Positions 51,335 through 60,295 are shown, numbered from the stretch's first letter. The stretch: 64,000 nt of DNA from Leptolinea tardivitalis (GCF_001050275.1 NZ_BBYA01000012.1:62001-126000), one strand, 5' to 3'. The notes: generated by a model from the letters alone, not told the origin. Program-made: numbers and translations.

Positions 51335-51372
51335 CCGATTTATTATACAAATCGGCATTAATAAGGTACAAT
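51335..51372 (+). promoter_or_regulatory. Inverted repeat and -10 box before the recombinase gene
   Basis: CCGATTT (51335-51341) and AAATCGG (51349-51355) form a 7-bp inverted repeat around ATTATAC. A TACAAT box (51367-51372) follows 11 bases later and lies 18 bases before the ATG. It may be an operator plus promoter, inferred from position. Confidence 0.4.
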
Positions 51373-51390
51373 CATTGCAACAGGAAAATT

Positions 51391-52470
51391 ATGACAGATA
51401 TTCCCAGGCCGGTGATGCTCCCGGGGTTGAATTTACGTGATTCTGTGGCGCAGGCTGCCAACCAGGCAGCTGCAGCCAGTGCTTTCCATGATTACCGCCT
51501 GGCACTGGCTCCCAATACGCTGCGCCGTCACCGGGCTGCCCTCGAGCTTTTTGCCGAATATCTGAGCGAAAAAGGACTGCGGCCAGCTCACCTGCACGAT
51601 GACCCGGCCGCCTGGCGCGGAATCACCTGGGGACTTGTAGACGGATATTACAAATGGCTGCTACTGCAGGGTTATTCAGTGGGCAGTGCCAATGTCAACC
51701 TGTCTACCATAAAAACCTATGCCCGGTTGGCCATAAAAGCCGGTGCGGTAGACCCGGCGGAAAGCCAGTTGATAGAAACCGTCCGTGCCCGCAGCAAGCG
51801 GCGCGACCGTCAACGCATTGATGAACAACGCCGCAAAGAAGATATCCCCACCCGAATTGGTGCCAAAAAAGCCGAACCGGTTCTGCTGACTGCTGCTCAA
51901 ATTGCCGCCCTTAAAGATCAACCCGATACTCCTCAAGGGCGCCGCGATCGGTTATTAATCTGCCTGCTGCTGGATCACGGCCTGCGTGTTGGTGAAGCCG
52001 CCGCCCTCAAATCGGCAGATATTGACCTTCAGGCCGGAACCATTTCTGTGTACCGCCCGAAAGTGGATAAATGGCAGATTCATCGTTTGAGTGAAGATAC
52101 CCTTCAGGCTGCCCGTCAGTATTGTCTGCAAGATTTACTGGCTATGCGAAAACCGTCACCCGCCCTGCTCGCCGGAAGTTCTAAAAACGGGACTCTTACC
52201 GGCGTTTTGAGTATCCGCGCCATCTTCAACCGGGTGCGTCTGCTCGGCCGGCAAATTGGTATTGTTGATCTCTCACCCCACGATTGCCGCCATACCTGGG
52301 CCACCCAGGCATCCCGCGCACACACCCCTCTGGAACGTTTGATGGATGCCGGCGGTTGGGCCAGCTATGCCATGCCGCTGCGCTATATCCAGACCAATGA
52401 AATCGCCAATGAAGGGGTCAGGCTCGAAAATAAGGACGATCAAAAGCCCGACACCCGTCATTCCGAATAA
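51391..52470 (+). CDS. Tyrosine recombinase (XerC/D-like integrase)
   Basis: A 359-residue site-specific recombinase of the lambda-integrase family. An N-terminal SAM-like core-binding domain (about residues 30-135) precedes the catalytic domain. The active-site set is complete: Arg199 in GLRVGEAAAL, a Lys in YRPKVDK (about 224-227), His297 and Arg300 in SPHDCRHTW, Trp323 in DAGGWAS (where Xer proteins have His or Trp), and the nucleophile Tyr332 in LRYIQ. A basic insert (RSKRRDRQRIDEQRRKED, about 134-151) joins the two domains. No tRNA, attachment repeat or phage gene is nearby, so it may be a chromosomal rather than mobile recombinase. CAGGAAAATT precedes the ATG. Confidence 0.88.
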   Translation: MTDIPRPVMLPGLNLRDSVAQAANQAAAASAFHDYRLALAPNTLRRHRAALELFAEYLSEKGLRPAHLHDDPAAWRGITWGLVDGYYKWLLLQGYSVGSANVNLSTIKTYARLAIKAGAVDPAESQLIETVRARSKRRDRQRIDEQRRKEDIPTRIGAKKAEPVLLTAAQIAALKDQPDTPQGRRDRLLICLLLDHGLRVGEAAALKSADIDLQAGTISVYRPKVDKWQIHRLSEDTLQAARQYCLQDLLAMRKPSPALLAGSSKNGTLTGVLSIRAIFNRVRLLGRQIGIVDLSPHDCRHTWATQASRAHTPLERLMDAGGWASYAMPLRYIQTNEIANEGVRLENKDDQKPDTRHSE

Positions 52471-52515
52471 GAAAACAAATAAATTCGTTCATTATGATGA
52501 ATAAATACGAAAACA

Positions 52516-52546
52516 GGCCGCCCTGCCCCGAAAAGTCAGGGCGGCC
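52516..52546. terminator. Bidirectional terminator between recombinase and SH3 lipoprotein genes
   Basis: GGCCGCCCTG (52516-52525) pairs perfectly with CAGGGCGGCC (52537-52546) around an 11-base loop. It lies between convergent genes. On the minus strand the tail TGTTTTCG gives a short T-run. Confidence 0.7.
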
Positions 52547-52572
52547 TTATCCATTATCAAGGAATACTTGTT

Positions 52573-53418
52573 TTATTGAGCAGCAGGCTGCGTTGGCTGG
52601 ATATTGATAACAGGCAGTGAGCTTTCCTGTCCGGCGAGCTTGATCAACTGTTTGGGTACCCATCCGGCATAACCCGGATTACTGGGAACCTCAATTTCGA
52701 TCCAATCACCCTTGTCATTGCGGCCCATTACATTGGTGATCTGCCCTTTCAAGAAGGTACCCACCGCCGGATACGTCAAACCTGGACCTTGCACCACGTA
52801 AATATCCTGATCTGTTGTGGCGGTCACCGGAGAAACCGTGCTTGTGGGCGGTACGGCTGTAGGCGCCGTGGTGGGAACCGGTGTGGCGGTAATGTATTTC
52901 AGACCCAGCTGGTTGGCTAATTCCTGGTCAAAAACACTGCGGTAGGTTCTTGTCTGCGCCAGTTGTTTTTGAATGGCTTCCTTATCCGATTTTGACATAA
53001 TGGAGATTGATGTCAGCACCACACCACTCATAAAATTGACCTGGGCTTCTTTTAACTTTTTCAGGCATTCCGGCGGCTTATTATCAATGGCATCCCTGCG
53101 GATACGCTGTAACACCAGAATAACCTGTACCATTTGTCCGCTGTCTGGAATGGATTGGATGAGATAACTGGTATCATCGAATTCACCCATGATTCGGGCA
53201 ATGGTTTCAATCTCCGGTTTTTTGGCCTCCAGGGATGAACATGGGTCAACTACCGGCACTTGAGTTGCCAGAGAAACAACAGCCGGCTGTGTGTAAGCCG
53301 GCGATAATGGTTGTGGTTGTGTTGGCGAACCTTCTGGCATTCGGACTGCCGAACAACTGGCTGTCAGCAAAGAGAGCATCATAGCAGCCATTACGTAAAA
53401 ACGCATGGATTTCTGCAT
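52573..53418 (-). CDS. Lipoprotein with C-terminal bacterial SH3 domain
   Basis: A 281-residue protein with a lipoprotein signal: MMLSLLTASC near residues 12-21, where the cysteine would be lipidated. The following 20 residues are Pro/Gln-rich. The central 130 residues are helical and unrecognised. After a TAPTAVPPT linker, residues about 200-265 form an SH3b domain: DIYVVQGPGLTYPAVGTF, then WIEIEVPSNPGYAGWVPKQ. SH3b domains often bind peptidoglycan or surface ligands. The ATG at 53418 has GGGAGGGAAACC upstream, better than 53433. It is convergent with the recombinase. Confidence 0.83.
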   Translation of the reverse strand: MQKSMRFYVMAAMMLSLLTASCSAVRMPEGSPTQPQPLSPAYTQPAVVSLATQVPVVDPCSSLEAKKPEIETIARIMGEFDDTSYLIQSIPDSGQMVQVILVLQRIRRDAIDNKPPECLKKLKEAQVNFMSGVVLTSISIMSKSDKEAIQKQLAQTRTYRSVFDQELANQLGLKYITATPVPTTAPTAVPPTSTVSPVTATTDQDIYVVQGPGLTYPAVGTFLKGQITNVMGRNDKGDWIEIEVPSNPGYAGWVPKQLIKLAGQESSLPVINIQPTQPAAQ

Positions 53419-53564
53419 GGTTTCCCTCCCCAAATGACTTGTGTATTACTCCCCTCGGTAAAAAAAATTATAGCACGCTGGTTTTCAGGAATCACGTGCC
53501 AACTTTCTATTTAATCGAGTTTTTGGACAAAAAGAATCGGATTTTTACGTCAGTGAAGAAAGAT

Positions 53565-55349
53565 TTACGGGCAGGAAATAGAAATCATGTAAATATTATG
53601 AACTATAGCCGGTCCGCTTACCCCGCGCATTTCGGGACCACGCTCAAACACCAGATACCCGCCAGACATATTTTCAGGTATGTTTATAGATACCCCCTGC
53701 GTTTTGGTGATAAATGTCCATCCATTGGTCTGAGGTTCCTGATTCCAATCCATGGCGGGTCCCCCAAAAAGAGAAGCTGCCTCCGCTTTCGATCGGGGGC
53801 AGCTTGCATTGGCGAGAGTGCCTGCGGGTAATTCCTCTACTTTTGGACTTTCGTTCAGGATATGGATCCCATTGGGCACCAGGGTTTGGATGGGCGCCGG
53901 GAGCGATTTTGTATCCAGGATTTTCCCCGGAAGCAGGCTGGTTTCCTGTGTGGGGCTGCCCGCCGGAGGTGTAGGCGTTGAACGGTTCAAGAAAAACTGG
54001 GTTGTAAAGAATATGGCCAGGAGGGCAAAAATCACCATGGCTATAATAAAGAAAATGATCAACATCCGGTTGCTTCGTTTACGCTCTTCCGGTCTTTCAA
54101 GGTTCTTTAACACCTCAGAAACCTGTTCTGGTGTCAACCCGGAGGAACGCTGAAGTATTGACCGAACTTCGCTATCTGTGTTGCCCAGTTTGTACAGCTC
54201 CCGGGCTCGTTCAATGGCATCTTCCATCTTTTCGTTAACGGCGGTAGCGCTGATATTGCTGCCAATATGAGTGCGAAGATCTTCAAGATTATCTTCTGAA
54301 CCATTAAAACCGATCCCCAACCGTGATGCGGGATAAGACGGAACTTCAGATACCGGGGCTGGTTTGATAATGGACGGCGGGGTATCATCCATCGGGCGGA
54401 TGGGGGGTTCATATTCCAATGAGGAATAATCCACTGAAGCTGGGATGTCCGTTTTCGTTTCCTTGGGAACAGGAGGAACCCAGGCATTTTCCTGCTGCCG
54501 GGGAATGGTCGGAGTAGGTTCAGATGCTTTTGGCAGACCGGGTTCAGGTTCGGGAATTTCGGTTTTGGCTGGAGGCCAGGGGATTTCCGATGTGAGACTC
54601 CCGGCAAAATCACTGTCTGGCGGGTTCACCAGAGCTGTTTTAACCCGTTCTTCTTCCAGGTCTTTCCAGGGTTCTTTCTCTTCAACCGCCGGTTTTTCTT
54701 CAACAGCAGGTTCCGCAGGGGTTTCTTTTTCCAGATAATCTTCATCGAAGAAGGGCGCGGTTCCACCGGTGTGTTTCTGGGGTTTATCAGCGGCAAACAG
54801 GAAATTGTTTTCTACCGGAATTTCCTTTGCCAGTTCCTCAATGGAAGGTTCAGCCGGCGCCGCTGGAAGTACGGGCGTTTCAACAGCCGGTACTTCAGAA
54901 ACAGCTGCAGGTTCCTCAGAAGCAACTTTCGTTTCCTGTAATTCCTGTGGTGCAGGCGTTTGTAATTCTACCGGTTTGACGGCTTCTGCTGCCGGTATAG
55001 ATTCCGGTGGTTGACCCTCTGCCCCTTCAACAGTTGCTCCCGTATCTTCCATTGTCAGCTCAGCCTGACCGCTGCGGAACAATTCAAAAGCTGCCAGAGC
55101 TTCTTCCAGAACAACCCACTGACCGCGCATCCAGGGAGTAACCCCGTGCGGCAGGGTGACAAATCTCACGCGTTTTCCCGCATCTTCCAATTCAAAAGAG
55201 GTTTCACACGACTGGCAGGCAAACCGATCGGCATGTCCGCTCGGGTGAAACACTCCCAACGGCCGCGAACCACAGATCGGGCAGGCCATCTTCTCTGCCC
55301 ATGATTCAGGTAGCTGCATTTTTGGATTTGGATTGTCTGTTTGGGCCAT
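53565..55349 (-). CDS. Membrane protein with N-terminal zinc ribbon and Glu/Pro-rich linker
   Basis: A 594-residue protein. The N-terminus has a zinc ribbon (CPICGSRPLG and CQSCETSF, about residues 23-52). A long acidic, proline-rich, low-complexity region (about 110-320) comes next, then a helical segment with SILQRSSGLTPEQVSEVLKNL, one transmembrane helix (LIIFFIIAMVIFALLAIFFTT, about residue 435) and a C-terminal extracytoplasmic domain of about 130 residues. I do not recognise a family for the whole. The layout suggests a bitopic protein linking the cytoplasm to the cell surface. It lies 29 bases downstream of the malic enzyme gene, on the same strand. Its own ribosome site is weak. Confidence 0.7.
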   Translation of the reverse strand: MAQTDNPNPKMQLPESWAEKMACPICGSRPLGVFHPSGHADRFACQSCETSFELEDAGKRVRFVTLPHGVTPWMRGQWVVLEEALAAFELFRSGQAELTMEDTGATVEGAEGQPPESIPAAEAVKPVELQTPAPQELQETKVASEEPAAVSEVPAVETPVLPAAPAEPSIEELAKEIPVENNFLFAADKPQKHTGGTAPFFDEDYLEKETPAEPAVEEKPAVEEKEPWKDLEEERVKTALVNPPDSDFAGSLTSEIPWPPAKTEIPEPEPGLPKASEPTPTIPRQQENAWVPPVPKETKTDIPASVDYSSLEYEPPIRPMDDTPPSIIKPAPVSEVPSYPASRLGIGFNGSEDNLEDLRTHIGSNISATAVNEKMEDAIERARELYKLGNTDSEVRSILQRSSGLTPEQVSEVLKNLERPEERKRSNRMLIIFFIIAMVIFALLAIFFTTQFFLNRSTPTPPAGSPTQETSLLPGKILDTKSLPAPIQTLVPNGIHILNESPKVEELPAGTLANASCPRSKAEAASLFGGPAMDWNQEPQTNGWTFITKTQGVSINIPENMSGGYLVFERGPEMRGVSGPAIVHNIYMISISCP

Positions 55350-55378
55350 TGTTCTATTCCAAAATTGAAGTATTCGGA

Positions 55379-56644
55379 CTACAGATTGTCCAATTCTTTG
55401 GCCAGGCGCTGCCGGTAAGCGGCATCTTCCAATTGAATTTGCGCTTCCCCGCTCTCCAGGGCTGCTTTAACAATAACAGGCGGCAGGCTCGTATACAACC
55501 TTCGATCCATTGGTTTGGGTATGAACCAATCCTGGCCAAAGGAAAGTCGATGCAAATTATATGCCGATAACACATCCGGTGTGACGGGAAGACGGCAGTG
55601 ATCAGCCAGGGCATGTGCCGCCGCCAGTTTCATTTTAGAATTGATATGCCTGGCGCGGCAATCCAACGCTGCCCTGAAGATATACGGGAATGCCAGCAGA
55701 TTGTTGACCTGGTTGGGGCTGTCTGACCGGCCGTTGGCCAGCAAGGCATCTGGCCGGGCGGCACGGGCTTCTTCCCAGCCGATTTCGGGCACCGGGTTGG
55801 CCATGGCAAAAATGATCGGGTTGGCGGCCATCCGCTTGATCATTTCTCCTGTGAGCAGGTTGGCCGCCGAAAGACCAATAAACACATCTGCTCCTTCGAG
55901 GAGTTCAGACAGGGATTTTGGTTCATCGCCGTGGGCAAAAACAGCCTGTTCAGGGAACATGCCCTGCGGCCGGTCGTGATACAGCAGGCCGTGTAAATCT
56001 GTCATATATATATTTTCGCGGGGAACCCCAAATTCCACCAGCAGGTTGGCGGTGGCTACGGCTGCCGCCCCTGCCCCGCTGAAAACAACTTTGATACCAT
56101 CTTGTTTCTTTCCGGCCAGTTCCAGCGCATTGATCAGTCCGGCACAGACGATGATCGCCGTACCGTGCTGGTCATCATGAAATACGGGTATGTCCAGTGC
56201 ATTGATCAATGCGCGTTCTATCTGGAAACATTCGGGAGCTTTGATATCTTCCAGATTGATCCCGCCAAAGCTGGGAGAGATGGATGTGACTATGCGAATG
56301 ATTTCTTCGGGATCTCTTGCGTTAATCTCAATATCAATCGCATCCACCCCGGCAAATTTCTTGAAAAGTACGGCCTTGCCTTCCATTACCGGTTTACTGG
56401 CCAGTGCTCCCCGTTCTCCCAGACCGAGTATGGCTGTCCCGTTACTGATGACCGCCACCAGGTTGCCCCGGTTGGTATACTCATAGGCCAGCGCCGGGTC
56501 TCGCGCAATTTCTAATACCGGTTCTGCCACACCAGGCGTGTAAGCCAGGCTGAGGTCATGCTGGGTGTTCAATGGTTTTGTGGCTGCAACAGCCAGCTTT
56601 CCCGGTCTGCCCGGGCTGTGATGGTATTCCAACGCTTCGCTCAT
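55379..56644 (-). CDS. Malic enzyme (oxaloacetate-decarboxylating, short bacterial type)
   Basis: A 421-residue enzyme that converts malate to pyruvate, CO2 and NAD(P)H. The N-terminal domain carries DLSLAYTPGVAEP and the catalytic Lys region KAVLFKKFAGVDAIDIE. EDIKAPECFQIE supplies metal-binding acidic residues, and PVFHDDQHGTAIIV is the hallmark of the short form. The nucleotide domain has VVFSGAGAAAVATANLL and MANPVPEI. It lacks the C-terminal phosphotransacetylase-like domain of MaeB. No ribosome site is visible; a TAAAAT box ends six bases before the ATG, so the message may be leaderless. The enzyme feeds pyruvate and reducing power and complements the PPi-type glycolysis encoded beside it. 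Confidence 0.92.
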   Translation of the reverse strand: MSEALEYHHSPGRPGKLAVAATKPLNTQHDLSLAYTPGVAEPVLEIARDPALAYEYTNRGNLVAVISNGTAILGLGERGALASKPVMEGKAVLFKKFAGVDAIDIEINARDPEEIIRIVTSISPSFGGINLEDIKAPECFQIERALINALDIPVFHDDQHGTAIIVCAGLINALELAGKKQDGIKVVFSGAGAAAVATANLLVEFGVPRENIYMTDLHGLLYHDRPQGMFPEQAVFAHGDEPKSLSELLEGADVFIGLSAANLLTGEMIKRMAANPIIFAMANPVPEIGWEEARAARPDALLANGRSDSPNQVNNLLAFPYIFRAALDCRARHINSKMKLAAAHALADHCRLPVTPDVLSAYNLHRLSFGQDWFIPKPMDRRLYTSLPPVIVKAALESGEAQIQLEDAAYRQRLAKELDNL

Positions 56645-56650
56645 AATGTA

Positions 56651-56656
56651 ATTTTA
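56651..56656 (-). promoter_or_regulatory. -10-like box of the malic enzyme gene (leaderless type)
   Basis: TAAAAT on the minus strand ends six bases before the ATG at 56644, with no ribosome site between. No good -35 hexamer is seen. It is one of four such arrangements in the window. Confidence 0.4.
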
Positions 56657-56690
56657 ATGTTGTATGCGTTTATTTGGAAGTCGTTTTTGT

Positions 56691-56903
56691 TTACAAATAT
56701 GTCAAGCTCGCAGTGATTCTGAGGGATTGAATTCCGTAGATCGCAAAGGCTGAAACTTTTTGTTCCTCAAAGGTGAGGTTAACTTCCATCTTGTAGTTTG
56801 AAAGAGATACAACCTGATACTTGATCTAAACAGCACCTGTCTTATCCAGCCGCCCCGCTTTGACTGTTTTGATATTAAACCCGGCCAGGTCATATCCTTC
56901 CAT
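56691..56903 (-). pseudogene. Small open frame interrupted by one amber codon
   Basis: Reading from the ATG at 56903, 25 codons give MEGYDLAGFNIKTVKAGRLD followed by KTGAV, then a single TAG, then 44 further in-frame codons with protein-like composition (for example YKMEVNLTFEEQKVSAFAIY) to a TAA at 56691. The frame on both sides looks similar in composition. It could be a decayed small gene or chance. There is no clear ribosome site. It lies just upstream of the malic enzyme on the same strand. Confidence 0.3.
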
Positions 56904-57031
56904 TTTATTCGTCAAGTGTTAGTCATATGACCCCAACCACCTTTTATAGTCCGACGACAATCCGCCAGTTCATACGACGCTGAATTGTGATACAGTATGG
57001 TTAAATCCCACTTTATTGGAGACTTATTGTT
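56904..57031. other. Intergenic region upstream of the phosphofructokinase gene
   Basis: The stretch contains no gene. It is the likely place of the promoter of the phosphofructokinase gene; a TACAGT near 56990 is a possible -10 box. Together with the broken frame at 56691-56903 it fills the 387-base gap between the malic enzyme and phosphofructokinase genes. Confidence 0.35.
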
Positions 57032-58192
57032 ATGAATATTGGTATCCTTACCGGAGGGGGTGACGTCCCTGGACTGAACCCCTGTATCAAACAGGTGACG
57101 TATCGCGCATTGGATGAAGGGCACTCCGTCACCGGGATTTTCCGCGGCTGGGGCGGTTTATTAAATCTGAATCCGTCCGATCCTGCCTCTCTGCCTGCCA
57201 ACACAATAGCCCTCGATAAACTTAACACCCGCACCATTGACCGCACCGGAGGCACCATCCTGTGGTCATCACGTACTAACCCGGCCAAGACAGCCCCGGC
57301 AAAAGCCCCCGAGTTTTTACGCGGCAACGGGTTTGACCCGAATGCCAAAACGCTGGACTTCACACCGCATGTTCTTTCGGTTCTGGCCTATTTGAAGCTC
57401 GATGTGTTGATCGCCATCGGCGGAGATGATACCCTCAGCTATGGAGCCCGCCTTCATAAAGAGGGATTCCCTGTAATCCTCATCCCGAAGACTATGGACA
57501 ACGATGTAACCGGAACAGATTATTGCATCGGGTTTTCCACCGCCATCACGCGATCGATCAGCGCTATCAATAAGTTGCGCACCACCACCGGCTCGCATGA
57601 ACGTCTGGGGATTATTGAATTGTTCGGGCGGAATGCCGGTCACACCTCCCTGGTCTCCGCCTACCTTTCCAGTGCAGACCGCTGTCTGATCTCAGAAGTC
57701 CCCTTTGAGATAGAGCATCTGGCTGAGCTGTTGATGAAGGATAAGCGTGCCAATCCGCGCAACTACGCCATGTTGACAGTGTCTGAAGGAGCCCGATCTG
57801 TCACCGGGGAGATTGTGGAGCGAGAAAAACAGAGCTACGATCCATACGGGCATAAGAAACTCGGCGGTATCGGCCAGGTGATCGCCGCCGATCTGGAACG
57901 GATCACCGGCCAGGCCACAGTGCCGGTGGCTCTTTCCTTCTTAATGCGTTCCGGTCCGGCCGATACCCTTGACCAGATGGTCGCCCGGACGTTTGCCCAT
58001 TGCGCCATGGATCTGCTCGAAAGCCGCACGTTCGGGCGCATGGTGGCAGTTCGTGACGGCCGTTACACCCATGTGGATGCCTCTGAACCGGCCATCGGGC
58101 CGCGTCAGGTGGATGTTGAAGCGCTCTATGATAAAATGGAGTATAGGCCCCGTTTGAAGCGGGCACTCGACCTGCCCATGTTCCTGCGGTAA
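57032..58192 (+). CDS. 6-phosphofructokinase, probably diphosphate-dependent
   Basis: A 386-residue group-A phosphofructokinase that phosphorylates fructose 6-phosphate. The N-terminal phosphoryl-donor loop is [12 protein letters not shown]. Two residues distinguish donors in this family: GGDD (residues 130-133) in place of GGDG, and Lys153 in PKTMDND in place of Gly. Both are the PPi-type states, so pyrophosphate rather than ATP is the expected donor and the reaction would be reversible. [11 protein letters not shown] is the substrate-binding block. GGAGACTTATTGTT precedes the ATG. It is followed on the same strand by an HPr-like gene and PTS enzyme I, so a glycolytic/PTS grouping is likely. 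Confidence 0.88.
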   Translation: MNIGILTGGGDVPGLNPCIKQVTYRALDEGHSVTGIFRGWGGLLNLNPSDPASLPANTIALDKLNTRTIDRTGGTILWSSRTNPAKTAPAKAPEFLRGNGFDPNAKTLDFTPHVLSVLAYLKLDVLIAIGGDDTLSYGARLHKEGFPVILIPKTMDNDVTGTDYCIGFSTAITRSISAINKLRTTTGSHERLGIIELFGRNAGHTSLVSAYLSSADRCLISEVPFEIEHLAELLMKDKRANPRNYAMLTVSEGARSVTGEIVEREKQSYDPYGHKKLGGIGQVIAADLERITGQATVPVALSFLMRSGPADTLDQMVARTFAHCAMDLLESRTFGRMVAVRDGRYTHVDASEPAIGPRQVDVEALYDKMEYRPRLKRALDLPMFLR

Positions 58193-58245
58193 AGCAGCAG
58201 GTTCATCCGGCCGGGCAAATCTTTTATCGATAAGAAAACAACCAA

Positions 58246-58515
58246 ATGCCCGAATTGACCATCACCATGTTGAACAGGGAAGGTCTGAACATTCAACCGG
58301 CAGCAAGTTTTATTCGTGTTAAGAGCTTTAATGCCGGCGCTGATTCCCCTATGAATATTCATCGTGAGTTTTCTACCGGGAGCATACCTGTGCGGCCTGC
58401 TCCTGGTATTTTTATTCGTAGTTTTCGAACAATCCATGCACAGGGTGACAGCATGAAAATTCCGGCGCCCTGCCTGCAGGCCTTGATTGATTCCATATTT
58501 GGAGAGGCACAATGA
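58246..58515 (+). CDS. Degenerate HPr-like protein without the active-site histidine
   Basis: An 89-residue protein whose start lines up with HPr: LTITMLNREGLNIQPAASFI matches the strand and the active-site segment GLHxRPAA, but His is replaced by Asn and Arg by Gln. FIRSFRTIHAQGDSMKI corresponds to the Ser46 region and the following turn. The middle is diverged. Its stop overlaps the enzyme I start by four bases (ATGA), the normal place for ptsH. Without the histidine it cannot carry phosphate the usual way; Crh in Bacillus is a known regulatory HPr paralogue that also lacks it. A regulatory role or decay are both possible. The ribosome site is weak. Confidence 0.6.
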   Translation: MPELTITMLNREGLNIQPAASFIRVKSFNAGADSPMNIHREFSTGSIPVRPAPGIFIRSFRTIHAQGDSMKIPAPCLQALIDSIFGEAQ

Positions 58516-60245
58516 GAAAAATTCAAGGAGTTGCCAGTTCCAGGGGGATTGCCATTGGTCCGGTTTTTCAATTCCGCCGGGCCGAGTTAAAAATCGAAAC
58601 GTGTCAGAATCAGGATCCGGCCAGGGAATGGAAGCGGTTTGAACAGGCTCTTGAAACCGCCCGCGGCCAACTCACTCAGGTGTACGAGAAAGCCCAGAAA
58701 GAGACTGACCAGGCACAGGCTGAAATCTTCCAGTTCCATCTGATGATGACGGAAGACGCCGACCTGCTGGATCGGGTCAAGAAAATGCTGGAAGAACGGC
58801 GAACCAATGTCGAACCGATCTACATGGAAGTCAGTGAAGGGTATGCCAAAGAGCTGGCTGCCATGGACAACGAATATTTCGCCGCCCGCTCCGCCGATGT
58901 ACTGGATGTGGCCAACCGGGTTGAACGCATTTTGATGGGCGTGGCCGAAAGTCCGACCGCCGGTCTTAAGGTCCCCAGTCTGATCGTGGCTGACGACCTG
59001 ACTCCATCTGACACAATTTTGCTGGATAAAACACTGGTGCTTGGTTTCTTGACGGCCCAGGGTTCGACCACCAGTCATGCCGCGATTCTGGCTAGAGGAT
59101 TGGGTCTGGCGGCGGTGGGTGGTGCCGGAAATGAAGTCCTCTGGCTGCCAGATGGCTCCACCATCCTGCTGGATGGCGGCACCGGTACGGTGATTGTTGA
59201 TCCTGATGAAGCCACCATTACCGCCTATAAACGGCGCGCCGAGCAGGTTGAACAGTTGCGCGGGGAAGCCCAGAAACATGCCCACGAACCGGCCGTCACC
59301 CTGGATGGATTCAAACCCGAAGTCTCCTCCAATATTGGTGATGTGGCGGGTGCTAAGAAGGCAGTCTCCTACGGGGCCGAAGGTGTGGGGCTGCTGCGCA
59401 CCGAGTTCCTGTATATGGACCGGCCTTCCATGCCCACAGAAGAGGAACAATACCAGGCGTATAAAGCCATCCTTGAAGAGTTCGGCCATATGCCGGTGGT
59501 CTTGCGCACGCTGGATATCGGCGGTGACAAGGAATTGTCTTATCTGAAGATGGATCCTGAAATGAACCCCTTCCTGGGAGTCCGCGCCCTGCGGCTGTGC
59601 TTCAAGCACCCTGAAATCTTCAAGGCACAGTTACGCGCCGCCCTGCGTGCCAGTGTGGGGCACAATCTGAAAATCATGTTCCCCATGGTGGCTACATTAA
59701 GCGAGGTACGCGAAGCCAAGAAGTGGGTCAACATCTGCCGTGACGAATTGAAGGCGGAAGGGAAACCCTTTGCCGAAGATATTGAAGTGGGTATTATGGT
59801 GGAAATTCCAGCTGCTGCCGTCTGCGCAGATATGCTGGCCCGCGAGGTAGACTTCTTCTCCATTGGCACCAACGACCTGAGTCAATACACCATGGCCGCC
59901 GACCGCGGCAACCCCGGTGTGGCGCACCTGAGTGACGCCTTCCAACCGTCCGTTCTGCGGTTGATCCGCGATGTGATCAATGCCTCCCACAAATATGGCA
60001 AATGGACCGGTATGTGCGGCGAACTGGCCGGTGAACCGCTGGCTGCTCCCCTGCTCATCGGGCTTGGCCTGGATGAATTCTCCATGTCGCCACCCATGGT
60101 ACCGGTCATCAAAGCGCTCATCCGCACGCTGGATTCAAATGAAATGAAGAAGCTGGCAGAAGAGGCGCTTGATAAGGAAACCGTGGAAGAGGTACGCGAA
60201 CTGGTACGCAAGCGTGTTCCCGCCGCTGCTGCGTTGGAAGGTTAG
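58512..60245 (+). CDS. ptsI: PTS enzyme I (phosphoenolpyruvate-protein phosphotransferase)
   Basis: The 577-residue enzyme takes phosphate from PEP onto a histidine and passes it to HPr. The N-terminal segment GVASSRGIAIGPVF is typical. The phosphorylated His189 is in GSTTSHAAILARG, at the same number as in E. coli. The PEP-binding barrel has LLRTEFLYMDRPSMPTEEEQ, LRTLDIGGDKEL, FFSIGTNDLSQYTMAADR and the catalytic Cys in GMCGELAGEP. It looks fully functional. It overlaps the HPr-like gene by four bases and ends at a strong terminator. No complete sugar-specific permease is in the window. Confidence 0.95.
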   Translation: MRKIQGVASSRGIAIGPVFQFRRAELKIETCQNQDPAREWKRFEQALETARGQLTQVYEKAQKETDQAQAEIFQFHLMMTEDADLLDRVKKMLEERRTNVEPIYMEVSEGYAKELAAMDNEYFAARSADVLDVANRVERILMGVAESPTAGLKVPSLIVADDLTPSDTILLDKTLVLGFLTAQGSTTSHAAILARGLGLAAVGGAGNEVLWLPDGSTILLDGGTGTVIVDPDEATITAYKRRAEQVEQLRGEAQKHAHEPAVTLDGFKPEVSSNIGDVAGAKKAVSYGAEGVGLLRTEFLYMDRPSMPTEEEQYQAYKAILEEFGHMPVVLRTLDIGGDKELSYLKMDPEMNPFLGVRALRLCFKHPEIFKAQLRAALRASVGHNLKIMFPMVATLSEVREAKKWVNICRDELKAEGKPFAEDIEVGIMVEIPAAAVCADMLAREVDFFSIGTNDLSQYTMAADRGNPGVAHLSDAFQPSVLRLIRDVINASHKYGKWTGMCGELAGEPLAAPLLIGLGLDEFSMSPPMVPVIKALIRTLDSNEMKKLAEEALDKETVEEVRELVRKRVPAAAALEG

Positions 60246-60260
60246 AAAAAACGAAATCCA

Positions 60261-60295
60261 AACCCTCAGGGTCATAAAAACCCTGAGGGTTTTTT
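60261..60295 (+). terminator. Rho-independent terminator of ptsI
   Basis: AACCCTCAGGG (60261-60271) pairs perfectly with CCCTGAGGGTT (60281-60291) around a 9-base loop, followed by six T. Confidence 0.92.

Noticed and set aside
51391-52470. Integrase marking a genomic island or prophage
   Set aside because: No tRNA, attachment-site duplication, phage or plasmid genes lie near it; neighbours are ordinary chromosomal genes.
56691-56903. Amber codon read as pyrrolysine
   Set aside because: No Pyl genes or methylamine methyltransferase are nearby and the frame is too short; decay or error is simpler.
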